Assembly: GCA_019637175.1 (NCBI GenBank)
Contig: JAHBWD010000033.1
Coordinates: 1-64,000 of the forward strand
DNA: 64,000 bases
Source: Labilithrix sp.
Lineage (GTDB): Bacteria > Myxococcota_A > Polyangia > Polyangiales > Polyangiaceae
Direction of reading: 5' to 3'
A model generated the notes under the pieces. It did not search any database and was not told where the DNA came from. It saw only the letters and a list, made by a program, of their open reading frames with translations. Below are positions 16,954 through 24,633 of the stretch, in pieces. A program made the position numbers and the translations under genes. How positions within the stretch are numbered: the first letter of the stretch is position 1; each line of letters starts with the position of its first letter.

Positions 16954-17526
16954 TCAGGCCCGCGCGGCGTCCACGTCGACGACGGCGTAGAGCTCGGTGA
17001 CGTCGAAGGAGATCCCTTCGCCCACGCTGACGCGCTCGCCCCCCCTCACCTCTCGCTCGATCCAGGCGTTCCCCTGTCGACTGACGACTGTCACCTGCTG
17101 ACGGCGGTGCGAGATCAACAAGACCGTCTCGAGCGACGGGAGCTGCTTGTACTGACTGAGCTTGTCGCCGCGGTCGTAGTCCTCGGTCGACGGGCTCGTG
17201 ACCTCGACGAGGAAACGAGGATTGGTCACGGCGTTCGGATCGTCGGCGGCGCGCTCGACCGCGCCGCACACGATGGAGACGTCCGGGTACGTCGCGAGAT
17301 CGGTGGCGGCGACGCGGACCTTCACGTCGGAGGAGTAGACCGTGCACGCCTTCGAGAGCGACGCCGACACCAGGCGGACGAACTGCATCGCGAGCGCGCC
17401 GTGCTCCGGCGTGCCGCCGGCCATCGCGAAGATCTCTCCGTCCGAGAACTCGAGCTTCAGCGGCGATGCTCTCTCGAGCTGGAGATAGTCTCCGTACGTG
17501 TGCCGGTACCGGCGCGCGGTCGACAT
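16954..17526 (-). CDS. Uma2-family (DUF820) putative nuclease
   Basis: A 190-residue cytosolic protein of the Uma2/DUF820 group, which has a PD-(D/E)xK restriction-endonuclease fold and is abundant in cyanobacteria and myxobacteria. Family marks seen: YRHTYGDYLQLE at the start, FSDGEIFAMAGGTPEHGAL, the catalytic-type YPDVSIVCG, and PRFLVEVTSPSTEDYDRGDKL. Length and motif order are complete. Function in cells is poorly known for the family. It converges with the acyltransferase gene (9-base gap) and diverges from the esterase gene at 17603. Confidence 0.9.
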   Translation of the reverse strand: MSTARRYRHTYGDYLQLERASPLKLEFSDGEIFAMAGGTPEHGALAMQFVRLVSASLSKACTVYSSDVKVRVAATDLATYPDVSIVCGAVERAADDPNAVTNPRFLVEVTSPSTEDYDRGDKLSQYKQLPSLETVLLISHRRQQVTVVSRQGNAWIEREVRGGERVSVGEGISFDVTELYAVVDVDAARA

Positions 17527-17602
17527 GGGCCTGATCCTAGCGCTTGTGCCCGAGGAGATCCTCTCGGAGCGTCCGGTTGCGCTCGCGCCTTCGTCGACTA
17601 CG

Positions 17603-18535
17603 ATGCACCGAATGCGACTTTTCTTCTCGGCCGCCGGTCTCGCGGCCGCTCTGCTCGCGGTGGTGGCTTGCGGCGACGACTCCACCGGCGGGTTCACGGC
17701 CGACGTCGAGGCAGGCGCCGAAGGCAGCGTCTCCGGCGAAGACGCCGGGCCTCCCCCGGATCCCACGCCCGGGTGCGGCGCGACCGGCGTCAAGCCGGGC
17801 TTCAACGGCAGCCAGACGATCACCGTCGGCGGCGAGTCGCGCACCTACGAGCTTTACGTCCCCGAGGCGTACGACGGCAAGAAGGTCTACCCCGTCGTGC
17901 TCCTCTTCCACGGCCAGGGCGGAACGGGCGCGGGCATGCGAAACACGTTCGCGATCGAGGCCGAGTCGCAGGGCGGCGCGATCTTCGTCTACCCCGACGG
18001 CGTCGGGCGCACGTGGCGCTTCGACAACGCGACGGGGCTCGCGGCCGACGTCGGATTCGTCGACGCGATCGTCGACTCGATCGGCAAGACGCTCTGCGCC
18101 GACAAGAAGCGCCTCTTCGGGGTGGGCTATTCGCGCGGCGCGTACTTCACGAACATGCTCGCCTGCCTCTCGACGAGCGGCTTCCGCGCGGTCGCGACGC
18201 ACGCGGGCGGCGGCCCCTTCGGCGTCGACGGCTCGGGAACGAAGTACGACAACTCGGGCAACCTGGTGTGCCCCGCCGCGCCCGTCGCCGCCCTCCAGGT
18301 GCAAGGCACGAACGACGGCGCCGTGCCACCCTCCGAGGGAACGAAGGCGCGCGAGCACTGGCAGCGCGCCAACGGCTGCGCCGCCACGACGACGCCGTAC
18401 GATCCTTCACCGTGCGTCGCGCACGACGGCTGCGCGCCCGAGCGCCCGGAGATCTGGTGCCTGATTCCGGGGCTCGGTCACACGATCTGGCAGAACGGCG
18501 TGAAGGCGACCTGGGACTTCTTGAAGACGAAGTGA
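17603..18535 (+). CDS. Secreted lipoprotein esterase, PHB-depolymerase/feruloyl-esterase (CE1-like)
   Basis: A 310-residue alpha/beta hydrolase of the polyhydroxybutyrate depolymerase/feruloyl esterase group (LpqC-like). The signal peptide has a lipobox VVAC. Family marks: YELYVPEAYDG and YPVVLLFHGQGGTG (oxyanion region), GYSRGAYFTNMLAC with the nucleophile Ser in GxSxG, and GLGHTIW near the end supplying His. Two adjacent starts (17603, 17612) differ by three residues; neither has a clear Shine-Dalgarno sequence. It would hydrolyse ester bonds in polymers or cell-wall material outside the cell. Its TGA abuts the stop of the convergent SMP-30-like gene with no intervening base. Confidence 0.87.
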   Translation: MHRMRLFFSAAGLAAALLAVVACGDDSTGGFTADVEAGAEGSVSGEDAGPPPDPTPGCGATGVKPGFNGSQTITVGGESRTYELYVPEAYDGKKVYPVVLLFHGQGGTGAGMRNTFAIEAESQGGAIFVYPDGVGRTWRFDNATGLAADVGFVDAIVDSIGKTLCADKKRLFGVGYSRGAYFTNMLACLSTSGFRAVATHAGGGPFGVDGSGTKYDNSGNLVCPAAPVAALQVQGTNDGAVPPSEGTKAREHWQRANGCAATTTPYDPSPCVAHDGCAPERPEIWCLIPGLGHTIWQNGVKATWDFLKTK

Positions 18536-19618
18536 CTACTGCGCGAGGCCGGGCACCTTCACCACGACCTGGTACACGCCCGCGGATCCCACCGGATCCG
18601 ACCCGTTCGCCGTCATGTAGAGCGTCTTCTTGTCGGCGCCGCCGAAGGCGAGGCCGTTGATGCCCTTCGGCGTCGTGATCTTGCCCCACTTGGTGCCGTC
18701 GGACTTGAACACCTCGACGCCGTCTTTGACGGCGGCGTAGACGTTGCCGTTCGAGTCGACCGCGACGCCGTCGGCCGCCGAGTCGACGGGCGGGAGCTTC
18801 GCGAAGAGCGCGCTCGGGCCGAGCGAGCCGTCGGTGTTGACCGGGTACTTGAGGATCTCCGGCGGCAGCACCTGCGGATCGGTGAACGAGACGTAGAGCG
18901 TCTTGTCGTCGGGCGAGAGCGCGATGCCGTTCGGACGGCCGGCGAGCGCGATCTCGAAGACGGCGCCGGTCGGCGTGATCCGCCAGATGTGGTTGATCGC
19001 CGGGGCGCCCTGGTAGCCCGGATCGGTCACGTAGAGCGTTCCGTCGCTCTTGCGCGCGACGACATCGTTCGGCGAATCGAAGACGTTGCCGCCGGCGTCG
19101 AACGTCAACGCGATCGGCGTGGCCACGCCGGCCAGCGTCGTGCGGATCAGCGATCCGCCGCTCACACCGCCGCCCGTGACCTCGCACGTCACGAAGGTGT
19201 TCGTCTTCTCGTCGAACGTGGTGCCGAGCGGGAGATCCGTCGCAGTGACGACGTTGCGGAAGACGGTGTTGGCCGCCGGCGGCACGTGCTTGATGAGGAC
19301 GCCGCCGGGGCTCTTGTACTCCGCGACGTAGAGGCTGTCGCCGCGCCACACCGGCCCCTCGGTGTAGAGGCCGTTGAAGATCGCGACCGCGGTCGGCGTG
19401 CCGATCCCCATGATGGGGTTCGTGTTCGGATTGCTCGAGTCGGGATCGGTCGGCGAGTCCGTTCCTGCGTCGTCGTTCGGCTTCGGGCTGTCGGGCGTTC
19501 CCGGTCCGCCCTCGGGCGTGTTGTCGTTCGGAGGCGGGTCTTCGGTCTTGTCGGAGGAGCACGCGTAGACGAAGAGGGCCGGAGCGAAGAGCAAGGCGAA
19601 GGTCACAGAACGCTTCAT
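18536..19618 (-). CDS. SMP-30/gluconolactonase-like beta-propeller lipoprotein A
   Basis: A 360-residue lipoprotein with a signal peptide and lipobox VYAC, then an Asp/Pro/Asn-rich linker to about residue 65. The rest is a six-bladed propeller of SMP-30 type with repeated motifs: TEGPVWRGDSLYVAEY, SPNDVVARKSDGTLYVTDPGY, RPNGIALSPDDKTLYVSF, and DSAADGVAVDSNGNVYAAV. Acidic and Asn residues at these positions bind the divalent metal in known members. It is a paralogue of the next two genes but is separated from them by a hairpin terminator, so it probably has its own promoter. A sugar lactone or similar ester substrate is plausible, not shown. Confidence 0.88.
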   Translation of the reverse strand: MKRSVTFALLFAPALFVYACSSDKTEDPPPNDNTPEGGPGTPDSPKPNDDAGTDSPTDPDSSNPNTNPIMGIGTPTAVAIFNGLYTEGPVWRGDSLYVAEYKSPGGVLIKHVPPAANTVFRNVVTATDLPLGTTFDEKTNTFVTCEVTGGGVSGGSLIRTTLAGVATPIALTFDAGGNVFDSPNDVVARKSDGTLYVTDPGYQGAPAINHIWRITPTGAVFEIALAGRPNGIALSPDDKTLYVSFTDPQVLPPEILKYPVNTDGSLGPSALFAKLPPVDSAADGVAVDSNGNVYAAVKDGVEVFKSDGTKWGKITTPKGINGLAFGGADKKTLYMTANGSDPVGSAGVYQVVVKVPGLAQ

Positions 19619-19659
19619 GAGCCGAGCGTAGCACCCTGTTTTGGGCGCGTCGACGCGCG

Positions 19660-19697
19660 GAAAAGAGGCGAACGCGCGTTCGCGCTCGCCTCTTTTC
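19660..19697 (-). terminator. Strong hairpin terminator between SMP-30-like genes
   Basis: GAAAAGAGGCGA (19660-19671) pairs perfectly with TCGCCTCTTTTC (19686-19697), and the loop contains a further GCG/CGC-rich self-complementary stretch. Read on the minus strand the right-hand arm ends in TCTTTTCC, giving a short U-rich tail. It lies about 50 bases past the stop of the gene at 19749 and before the gene starting at 19618. Short direct repeats of CTCACGTCT follow at about 19697-19730. Confidence 0.8.
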
Positions 19698-19748
19698 TCA
19701 CGTCTCTCGTCTCACGTCTCACGCTCGGGCGTCGCGCCGCTCACGCCA

Positions 19749-20897
19749 TCACTGCGCGAGACCGGCGACTTTCACCTTCAGCTCCAAGGCCTTGCCGTTG
19801 GTGGTCGTCACGAGCAGGCTCTTTCGCGCCTGCCCGATGAAGGTCACGCCGGTGACCTCTCCCGCGATCGGCGTCTGCGGGAGCTTCGCGCCAGCGCCGC
19901 CGTAGGGCTCTCCCGTCGCCTTGAAGACGGCGATGCCCGTCTTGAGCGCGACGAAGAGGTTGTCGCTCTCGTCGAGGGCGAGGCCGTCGGGCTGCGAGTC
20001 GACGGGCAGCTCGATGAACTTGCCCACGTCGGTGAGCGATCGGTCGGCGTTGATCGTGTACTTGCGCACGTACGGCAGCGTTCCGAAGGGCGGCTGCGTG
20101 AAGCCGACGTAGAGCGTCTTCTGATCCTTCGAGAGCGCGATGCCGTTCGGGCTCGGGTTGGTGTCGTACGTCTGCGCCGCCGTGACGTTGACCCTCCCGG
20201 TGGTGGCTTCGGGCGCGGAGATCCGGATGAGGTGCCCCTTGTCTGGACGCGGCGTCACGGCGTAGCCCGGATCGGTCACGAAGATCGTGCCGTCGTCGAG
20301 GGCGACGAGGTCGTTTGGCGTGTCGAACTTGACCGGAACCTCCGCCGGGTTCTGCGGGTTGATCGGCGAGTACGCATCGGCGATCGTCGTCACCGTGCCG
20401 TCCGGCGTGGTGCGCGTGATCGACTTCAGCTCCGCGGAGATGAGGTTGCCGTCCTTGTCGATCGAGTTGCCGATCACGCCGGTCGTGAGGTTGTCGCCCG
20501 CGCGCAGCTCGGTGTAGTTCGTCCCGTCCTCCTTGAACGTCGTGAGGATGCCCCTGCCTCCCTCGAGGTTGCGGGCGAGCGGGAGCGAGACCCACATCGC
20601 GTTGCGCGCGGCGCTCCACTGCGGTCCGTCGACGAACTGCGCCTCGCCGCCGGCGTTGAACGAACGGACCTCGCGCGGCGGTCCGAGCAGGATCGGGTTG
20701 CCCGTCGGATCTTCGGTGCCGGGCGGCGGGCCGACGTCGCCTCCGGCGTCGTCGGTCGCCTGCGGCGTCGCGCCGGCGTCGTCGTCGATGGTGGGCTCGG
20801 GCGGGGTTCGGTCGCCCTCGTTCTCCTCCTTCTTCGAGCAGGAGAACGCAGCGGCCGCAACGAGCAGCGAAAGGGGAAAGAGATGGATCGTACGCAT
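19749..20897 (-). CDS. SMP-30/gluconolactonase-like beta-propeller lipoprotein B
   Basis: A 382-residue lipoprotein from the ATG at 20897; a GTG at 20909 would add four residues. The signal peptide ends at lipobox FSC (about residue 20) and is followed by an acidic linker. Propeller marks match paralogue A: FVDGPQW, TPNDLVALDDGTIFVTDPGY, SPNGIALSKDQKTLYVGF and SQPDGLALDESDNLFVAL. It ends VKVAGLAQ, nearly the same as paralogue A (VKVPGLAQ). It lies 16 bases behind paralogue C and is followed by the hairpin terminator at 19660-19697, so it is probably the last gene of a deacetylase-propeller-propeller operon. Confidence 0.87.
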   Translation of the reverse strand: MRTIHLFPLSLLVAAAAFSCSKKEENEGDRTPPEPTIDDDAGATPQATDDAGGDVGPPPGTEDPTGNPILLGPPREVRSFNAGGEAQFVDGPQWSAARNAMWVSLPLARNLEGGRGILTTFKEDGTNYTELRAGDNLTTGVIGNSIDKDGNLISAELKSITRTTPDGTVTTIADAYSPINPQNPAEVPVKFDTPNDLVALDDGTIFVTDPGYAVTPRPDKGHLIRISAPEATTGRVNVTAAQTYDTNPSPNGIALSKDQKTLYVGFTQPPFGTLPYVRKYTINADRSLTDVGKFIELPVDSQPDGLALDESDNLFVALKTGIAVFKATGEPYGGAGAKLPQTPIAGEVTGVTFIGQARKSLLVTTTNGKALELKVKVAGLAQ

Positions 20898-20913
20898 GGA
20901 CACTCTCACTGGC

Positions 20914-21882
20914 TCACTGGTTGATGCCCGTGACGTTGACCTTGATCGTGAAGATCTTGGTCTTCGCCGTGGTGATGAAGAGGGTCTTCAGATCGTCGCC
21001 GCCGAACGCGAGGCCGGTCGGCTGATCCGGGACGGCGACGTTGCCGATCTTCTTGCCGTCGGGCTTGAACACCGTGACGCCGGCCTTGTTCGCGACGTAC
21101 ACGTTGCCCGCCATGTCGACCTCGATGCCGTCGGGGCTCGAGTCCATGTCGAGCTCGGCGAACCGCGAGTGCTCCGCGAGCGCGCCGTCTTCGAGCACGT
21201 GGTACTTCTCGAGGTAGGGCTTGGTGCCCGCGGTCGGCTTCTCGAAGCCGACGTAGAGCAGATCCTGGTTCGGCGAGAGCGCGACGCCGTTCGGACGAGG
21301 CACGTCTTGGAACTGTTCGGCGACGGTGACCACGCCGTCCGGCGCGACCCGGTAGAGGCGGTTGGCCGTCGGCGGCGGATCGACGAAGTAGCCCGGGTCG
21401 GTCACGTACATCGTGCCGTTCTTGTGCACGACGACGCCTTTGAGCGTGTCGAACGCTCCCTCGGGGTAACCCGTCGCGACCGTCGCGTCGCCGCGGATCA
21501 AGCGCTTCGCTTCGGCGGTGACGAGCTCGCCGCTCTTGGTGACGGCGTTGCCCACGGGGAGCTGCCCCGACTTGAGATCGCCGCCGCGTACCTTCATCGC
21601 CGAGCCGTCGGGCCGGACGCGATAGAGGCCGGGGATGTCGCCTTCGCCGAAGGGCACGGTGAAGAAGAGAACCTTCTCCGACGCCTGCCACACCGGACCG
21701 TCGGTGTACTGACCGGTCTCGATCAGGAGCCGCGGCGCGCCGACGGCTTGGATGGGGTTTCGCTTCAGCTCCTCGGGGTCGATTCCATTCTCGCCCGCCG
21801 TCTCCTCGTCGCTCTTGCACGACGACAGAGAGAAGACGCCGAGACCGATCGGAAGCACGAGCAGCAGATGGATCGTCTTCAT
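20914..21882 (-). CDS. SMP-30/gluconolactonase-like beta-propeller lipoprotein C
   Basis: A 322-residue lipoprotein, the shortest of the three paralogues because the linker after lipobox SSC is brief. Conserved propeller motifs: YTDGPVW, GVVVHKNGTMYVTDPGYF, RPNGVALSPNQDLLYVGF and SSPDGIEVDMAGNVYVAN. A GAGGGAG Shine-Dalgarno sequence lies in the 19-base gap after the deacetylase gene, supporting the ATG start and co-transcription. The pairing with a polysaccharide deacetylase suggests work on an envelope or external carbohydrate, but no substrate can be named. Confidence 0.87.
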   Translation of the reverse strand: MKTIHLLLVLPIGLGVFSLSSCKSDEETAGENGIDPEELKRNPIQAVGAPRLLIETGQYTDGPVWQASEKVLFFTVPFGEGDIPGLYRVRPDGSAMKVRGGDLKSGQLPVGNAVTKSGELVTAEAKRLIRGDATVATGYPEGAFDTLKGVVVHKNGTMYVTDPGYFVDPPPTANRLYRVAPDGVVTVAEQFQDVPRPNGVALSPNQDLLYVGFEKPTAGTKPYLEKYHVLEDGALAEHSRFAELDMDSSPDGIEVDMAGNVYVANKAGVTVFKPDGKKIGNVAVPDQPTGLAFGGDDLKTLFITTAKTKIFTIKVNVTGINQ

Positions 21883-21901
21883 CGCTTTCTCCCTCGTTCA
21901 T

Positions 21902-22858
21902 TCACAGGCAGGGATCGACGGCCGTGCCGTCGCCCTCGGGGTTCGTGCCGTCCGGCGTCGCCTCGCCGCCGTCGGCGGCGCCCGCCGGCGCGCCGCCGGG
22001 CAAGAGCGCAGCGATGTCGGGGACCTCGTCGACGCGGACGAACGAGTAGCCCTTCGACTTCAGGATCGGCACCATGTACTGGACCATCTGGTACGTGCCG
22101 CCCGACTCGGGGTTGTTCTGCTGGATGAAGTAGGGATCGTGCAAAAGGACGATCCCCTTGCCGACGCTGTCGATCTCCTTGAGGTAGAGATCTCCGCAAT
22201 CGGTCACCGTGTGGAGCGTCTCCGGCTTCCAGCACTCGGCGTCGGAGGCGGTCGTCTCGCTCATCATTCCGCCGACGTTCCACAAGATCGGGCCGACGTA
22301 CTTCTTCATCGGCGTGCCCTCGAGGACGGTGAGCACGCGATCGTCGAACTGGCCGTACGGCGGCCGGAACAGCCACTTGTTGTCCTTCACGAACGGCGTG
22401 ATGGCGGTGTCGACCTCGGTGAGCTCGGCGACGATCTCCTGGTCGGTGAGCGCCGTCGGCTTGTTCTCCGTGAGCGAGCGATGCGTCTCGGTGTGGTTCG
22501 CGACGAGGTGTCCGTCGTCGACGAGGTGCTGGAGGATTCCCGCCGCGCCGCCTTCGTTCTTGAGCGCGCCGCCCCAGATGAAGAACGCCGCGCGAATTCC
22601 CTCGGACTTGAGGTACGCGGAGAGCTCGACCGTCCGCAGCCCCGGCCCGTCGTCGAACGTGAGGGAGATCTGCTTGAGCTTCATCGACGAGCCCGTCAGC
22701 GGCACCTTGCTCAGCGCCTGCGCGCCTCGGCAGTTCGACTCGGCCTGCGACTCGCTCTTCTTGCAGCCTGCGTCCGTAAACGCGAGCGTCGAGAGCACGA
22801 TCGCAGATGCGATCGTCGCAAAGCCATGGTGGGGTCGGAGCTTGCGGCCTTCGTTCAT
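21902..22858 (-). CDS. Polysaccharide deacetylase (NodB/CE4) lipoprotein 1
   Basis: A 318-residue lipoprotein with lipobox DAGC (about residues 29-32). The NodB domain has the metal/base motif TFDDGPG, VANHTETHRSL with the HxxxH metal ligands, PPYGQFDDRV (motif 3), and IVLLHDPYF near the end. CE4 enzymes remove N- or O-acetyl groups from sugars such as GlcNAc in chitin-like or peptidoglycan polymers. It is a close paralogue of the next gene and sits near exopolysaccharide genes, so trimming acetyl groups from that polymer is likely. It heads an operon with two SMP-30-like genes. A 15-base block shared with its paralogue lies 13 bases upstream. Confidence 0.92.
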   Translation of the reverse strand: MNEGRKLRPHHGFATIASAIVLSTLAFTDAGCKKSESQAESNCRGAQALSKVPLTGSSMKLKQISLTFDDGPGLRTVELSAYLKSEGIRAAFFIWGGALKNEGGAAGILQHLVDDGHLVANHTETHRSLTENKPTALTDQEIVAELTEVDTAITPFVKDNKWLFRPPYGQFDDRVLTVLEGTPMKKYVGPILWNVGGMMSETTASDAECWKPETLHTVTDCGDLYLKEIDSVGKGIVLLHDPYFIQQNNPESGGTYQMVQYMVPILKSKGYSFVRVDEVPDIAALLPGGAPAGAADGGEATPDGTNPEGDGTAVDPCL

Positions 22859-22870
22859 GCGGTAGCGTCT

Positions 22871-22886
22871 TGCAGAGGTCGGGCCA
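22871..22886 (-). promoter_or_regulatory. Sigma-54-like -24/-12 element upstream of deacetylase 1
   Basis: On the minus strand the block reads TGGCCCGACCTCTGCA. It carries the invariant GG and GC ten bases apart and differs little from the sigma-54 consensus TGGCAC-N5-TTGC. The core GGCCCGACCTCTGCA occurs again, at almost the same distance, before the paralogous gene at 23003-23953. The spacing to the ATG (13 bases) would put the transcription start at or next to the start codon. Sequence identity is seen; sigma-54 use is inferred. Confidence 0.45.
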
Positions 22887-23002
22887 TGCTTGACCTGCGA
22901 TGATCTCGAAGCGCTTGTCGCGTTTGCGCTGCCGTTGCCGCAGAACCATCCGCTCAGGCTCGCCTCGCTCGTGACAGCGCGCCACGCGCACTCGCGCGCT
23001 CG

Positions 23003-23953
23003 TCAGCGGCAAGGATCGACGAGCGCGCTCGACCCGCCCGACGCCGGCGCGCTCGCGTCGGCGCTGGACGCGTTCGCGATCGAGGCGTCGCTTCCCCCAT
23101 CCGCGGTGCTGGGCGGGATCGGCGGGAGGAGCTCGGCGATCGCCGGCACCTCGTCGACGCGGACGAACGCGTAGCCCTTCGCCTCGAGCGCGGGCACGAG
23201 GAGCTTCACCAGATCGACCGTGCCGCCCTTCGCCGGGTCATCGTCGATGAAGTACGGATCGTGGAGCAGCACGATCCCTCGACCGACCGTGTCGATCTCC
23301 TTCGCGTAGAGATCGGCGCACTCCGCGGGCGTCTTCACGACGCCGTCGGACTCGGGCTTCCAGCAGTCCCAGTCGGCGGCCTGCGCCGGGCCCATGTGAT
23401 CGCCGATGTCCCAGCCGATCGGTCCGACGTACTTGTTCATCGGCGAGGCGGCGACGACGGCGTACGTTTGCGCGTCGTAGTCGCCGAACGGCGGGCGGAA
23501 GAGCCAGCGTTCGTGGGTGACGTACGGCGCGATGAGCGCGTCGGTCTGGGTGATCTCGGAGACGACGTCGGCGTCGTTCATCCGGCCGAGGCCGGTCGAT
23601 CGCCCGGTGAGCGAGCGATGCGTCTGCGTGTGATTCGCGATGAAGTGACCGTCCGCCACGAGCTTCGCGAGGACGGACGCGTCGCCGATCATCTGGCCGT
23701 TCACGAAGAACGCCGCGCGTATCCCGCGCGCCTCGAGGTACGTCGAGAGCTCGGGCGTACGCGGGCCCGGCCCGTCGTCGAACGTGAGCGCGATCTGCTT
23801 GGCGGCGAGCGACGTCCCGCGGATCTCGAGGGCCTGCATCGCTTGCGCGGCGCTGCACGCGCGCTCCTCTTCGCCCCCGCCTGCCTTGTTGCAGGCGAAC
23901 GTCGCCCCCAAGGCGGCCGTGAAGGCCGCCGCCGCCATCGAGCGCATGTGCAT
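23003..23953 (-). CDS. Polysaccharide deacetylase (NodB/CE4) lipoprotein 2
   Basis: A 316-residue lipoprotein from the ATG at 23953; an in-frame ATG six bases on is equally possible. Lipobox TFAC is at about residue 20. The catalytic motifs match paralogue 1: TFDDGPG, IANHTQTHRSL, RPPFGDYDAQ and IVLLHDPYF. Both proteins also share an insert with a conserved CWKPE and two Cys residues and a C-terminal Ser/Ala/Asp-rich tail ending DPC. It probably removes acetyl groups from an envelope or secreted polysaccharide. It lies 47 bases downstream of the Wza-like gene but has its own sigma-54-like element. Confidence 0.92.
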   Translation of the reverse strand: MHMRSMAAAAFTAALGATFACNKAGGGEEERACSAAQAMQALEIRGTSLAAKQIALTFDDGPGPRTPELSTYLEARGIRAAFFVNGQMIGDASVLAKLVADGHFIANHTQTHRSLTGRSTGLGRMNDADVVSEITQTDALIAPYVTHERWLFRPPFGDYDAQTYAVVAASPMNKYVGPIGWDIGDHMGPAQAADWDCWKPESDGVVKTPAECADLYAKEIDTVGRGIVLLHDPYFIDDDPAKGGTVDLVKLLVPALEAKGYAFVRVDEVPAIAELLPPIPPSTADGGSDASIANASSADASAPASGGSSALVDPCR

Positions 23954-23964
23954 GCAGCGGCCGA

Positions 23965-23980
23965 TGCAGAGGTCGGGCCC
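23965..23980 (-). promoter_or_regulatory. Sigma-54-like -24/-12 element upstream of deacetylase 2
   Basis: GGCCCGACCTCTGCA on the minus strand is identical to the block before deacetylase 1. GG and GC are again ten bases apart, and the block ends 12 bases before the ATG at 23953. Two identical copies at matching places make a chance match less likely, though recent gene duplication alone could also explain it. Confidence 0.42.
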
Positions 23981-24000
23981 GCGACGCTGCGGCTGCTCGA

Positions 24001-24588
24001 CTATTCGACGACGACGACGTCGCCGGCTTGCAGCGTGAACGCCACGCTCCGCGCCTCGTGCGAGCGGAGATCGCTGAAGCGGAAGCGCACGCGCTGAGGC
24101 ATCGACCTGCGGAGGACGAAGATCTTGTCGCTGTCCGCGTAGTCGGTGAGGCCGCCGGCCGCGGCGAGCGCGTGAAGGACGTTCGAGCCCGGATCGAGCT
24201 GGAAGACGCCGGAGTTGCGCACCTCGCCGACGACCGAGACCTTGAGCTCGGCGGGCTGCTCGAGCGTCACGATGACCGACGGCACCTTCACGATGTCCTT
24301 GAGGCGCTCCTGGATCTCGCCGGCGAGCTGGGCGGGGCGCTTGCCTCGCGCGACGACCTCGCCGATGACGGGGATCGAGATGCGCCCGTCGGATCGCACG
24401 CGCTCGCGCGTCGAGAGCGGATCTTGGTTGAAGACGCGGACGTTGAGGATGTCGCCGTCTTGGATCACGACGTCGTTGGCGCGCGCGGACTCGGGCGGGA
24501 GGCTCTCGACCCAGACGTACGGACCGGTGCCGCCGCACGCGACGGCGAAGAGGGCGATCAGCGCGCCAAGCGCGAGGCTTCGTCTCAT
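24001..24588 (-). CDS. Wza-like polysaccharide export lipoprotein (short form)
   Basis: A 195-residue outer-membrane export protein. The ATG at 24588 gives a signal peptide with lipobox AVAC. The polysaccharide export domain follows (VVIQDGDILNVRVFNQDPLSTRERVR, SDGRISIPVIGEV), then one SLBB domain (LKVSVVGEVRNSGVFQL, ALAAAGGLTDYAD). It lacks the second SLBB domain and C-terminal helix of the E. coli Wza (about 380 residues), so it would need another outer-membrane pore or a different assembly. It follows the glycosyltransferases at 24634-27269 on the same strand. Its partner would be the Wzz protein at 41828. Confidence 0.92.
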   Translation of the reverse strand: MRRSLALGALIALFAVACGGTGPYVWVESLPPESARANDVVIQDGDILNVRVFNQDPLSTRERVRSDGRISIPVIGEVVARGKRPAQLAGEIQERLKDIVKVPSVIVTLEQPAELKVSVVGEVRNSGVFQLDPGSNVLHALAAAGGLTDYADSDKIFVLRRSMPQRVRFRFSDLRSHEARSVAFTLQAGDVVVVE

Positions 24589-24633
24589 GACGCGGCCATC
24601 ATACACGAGTCGGCGGCTCGGCGACGGCCGCGC

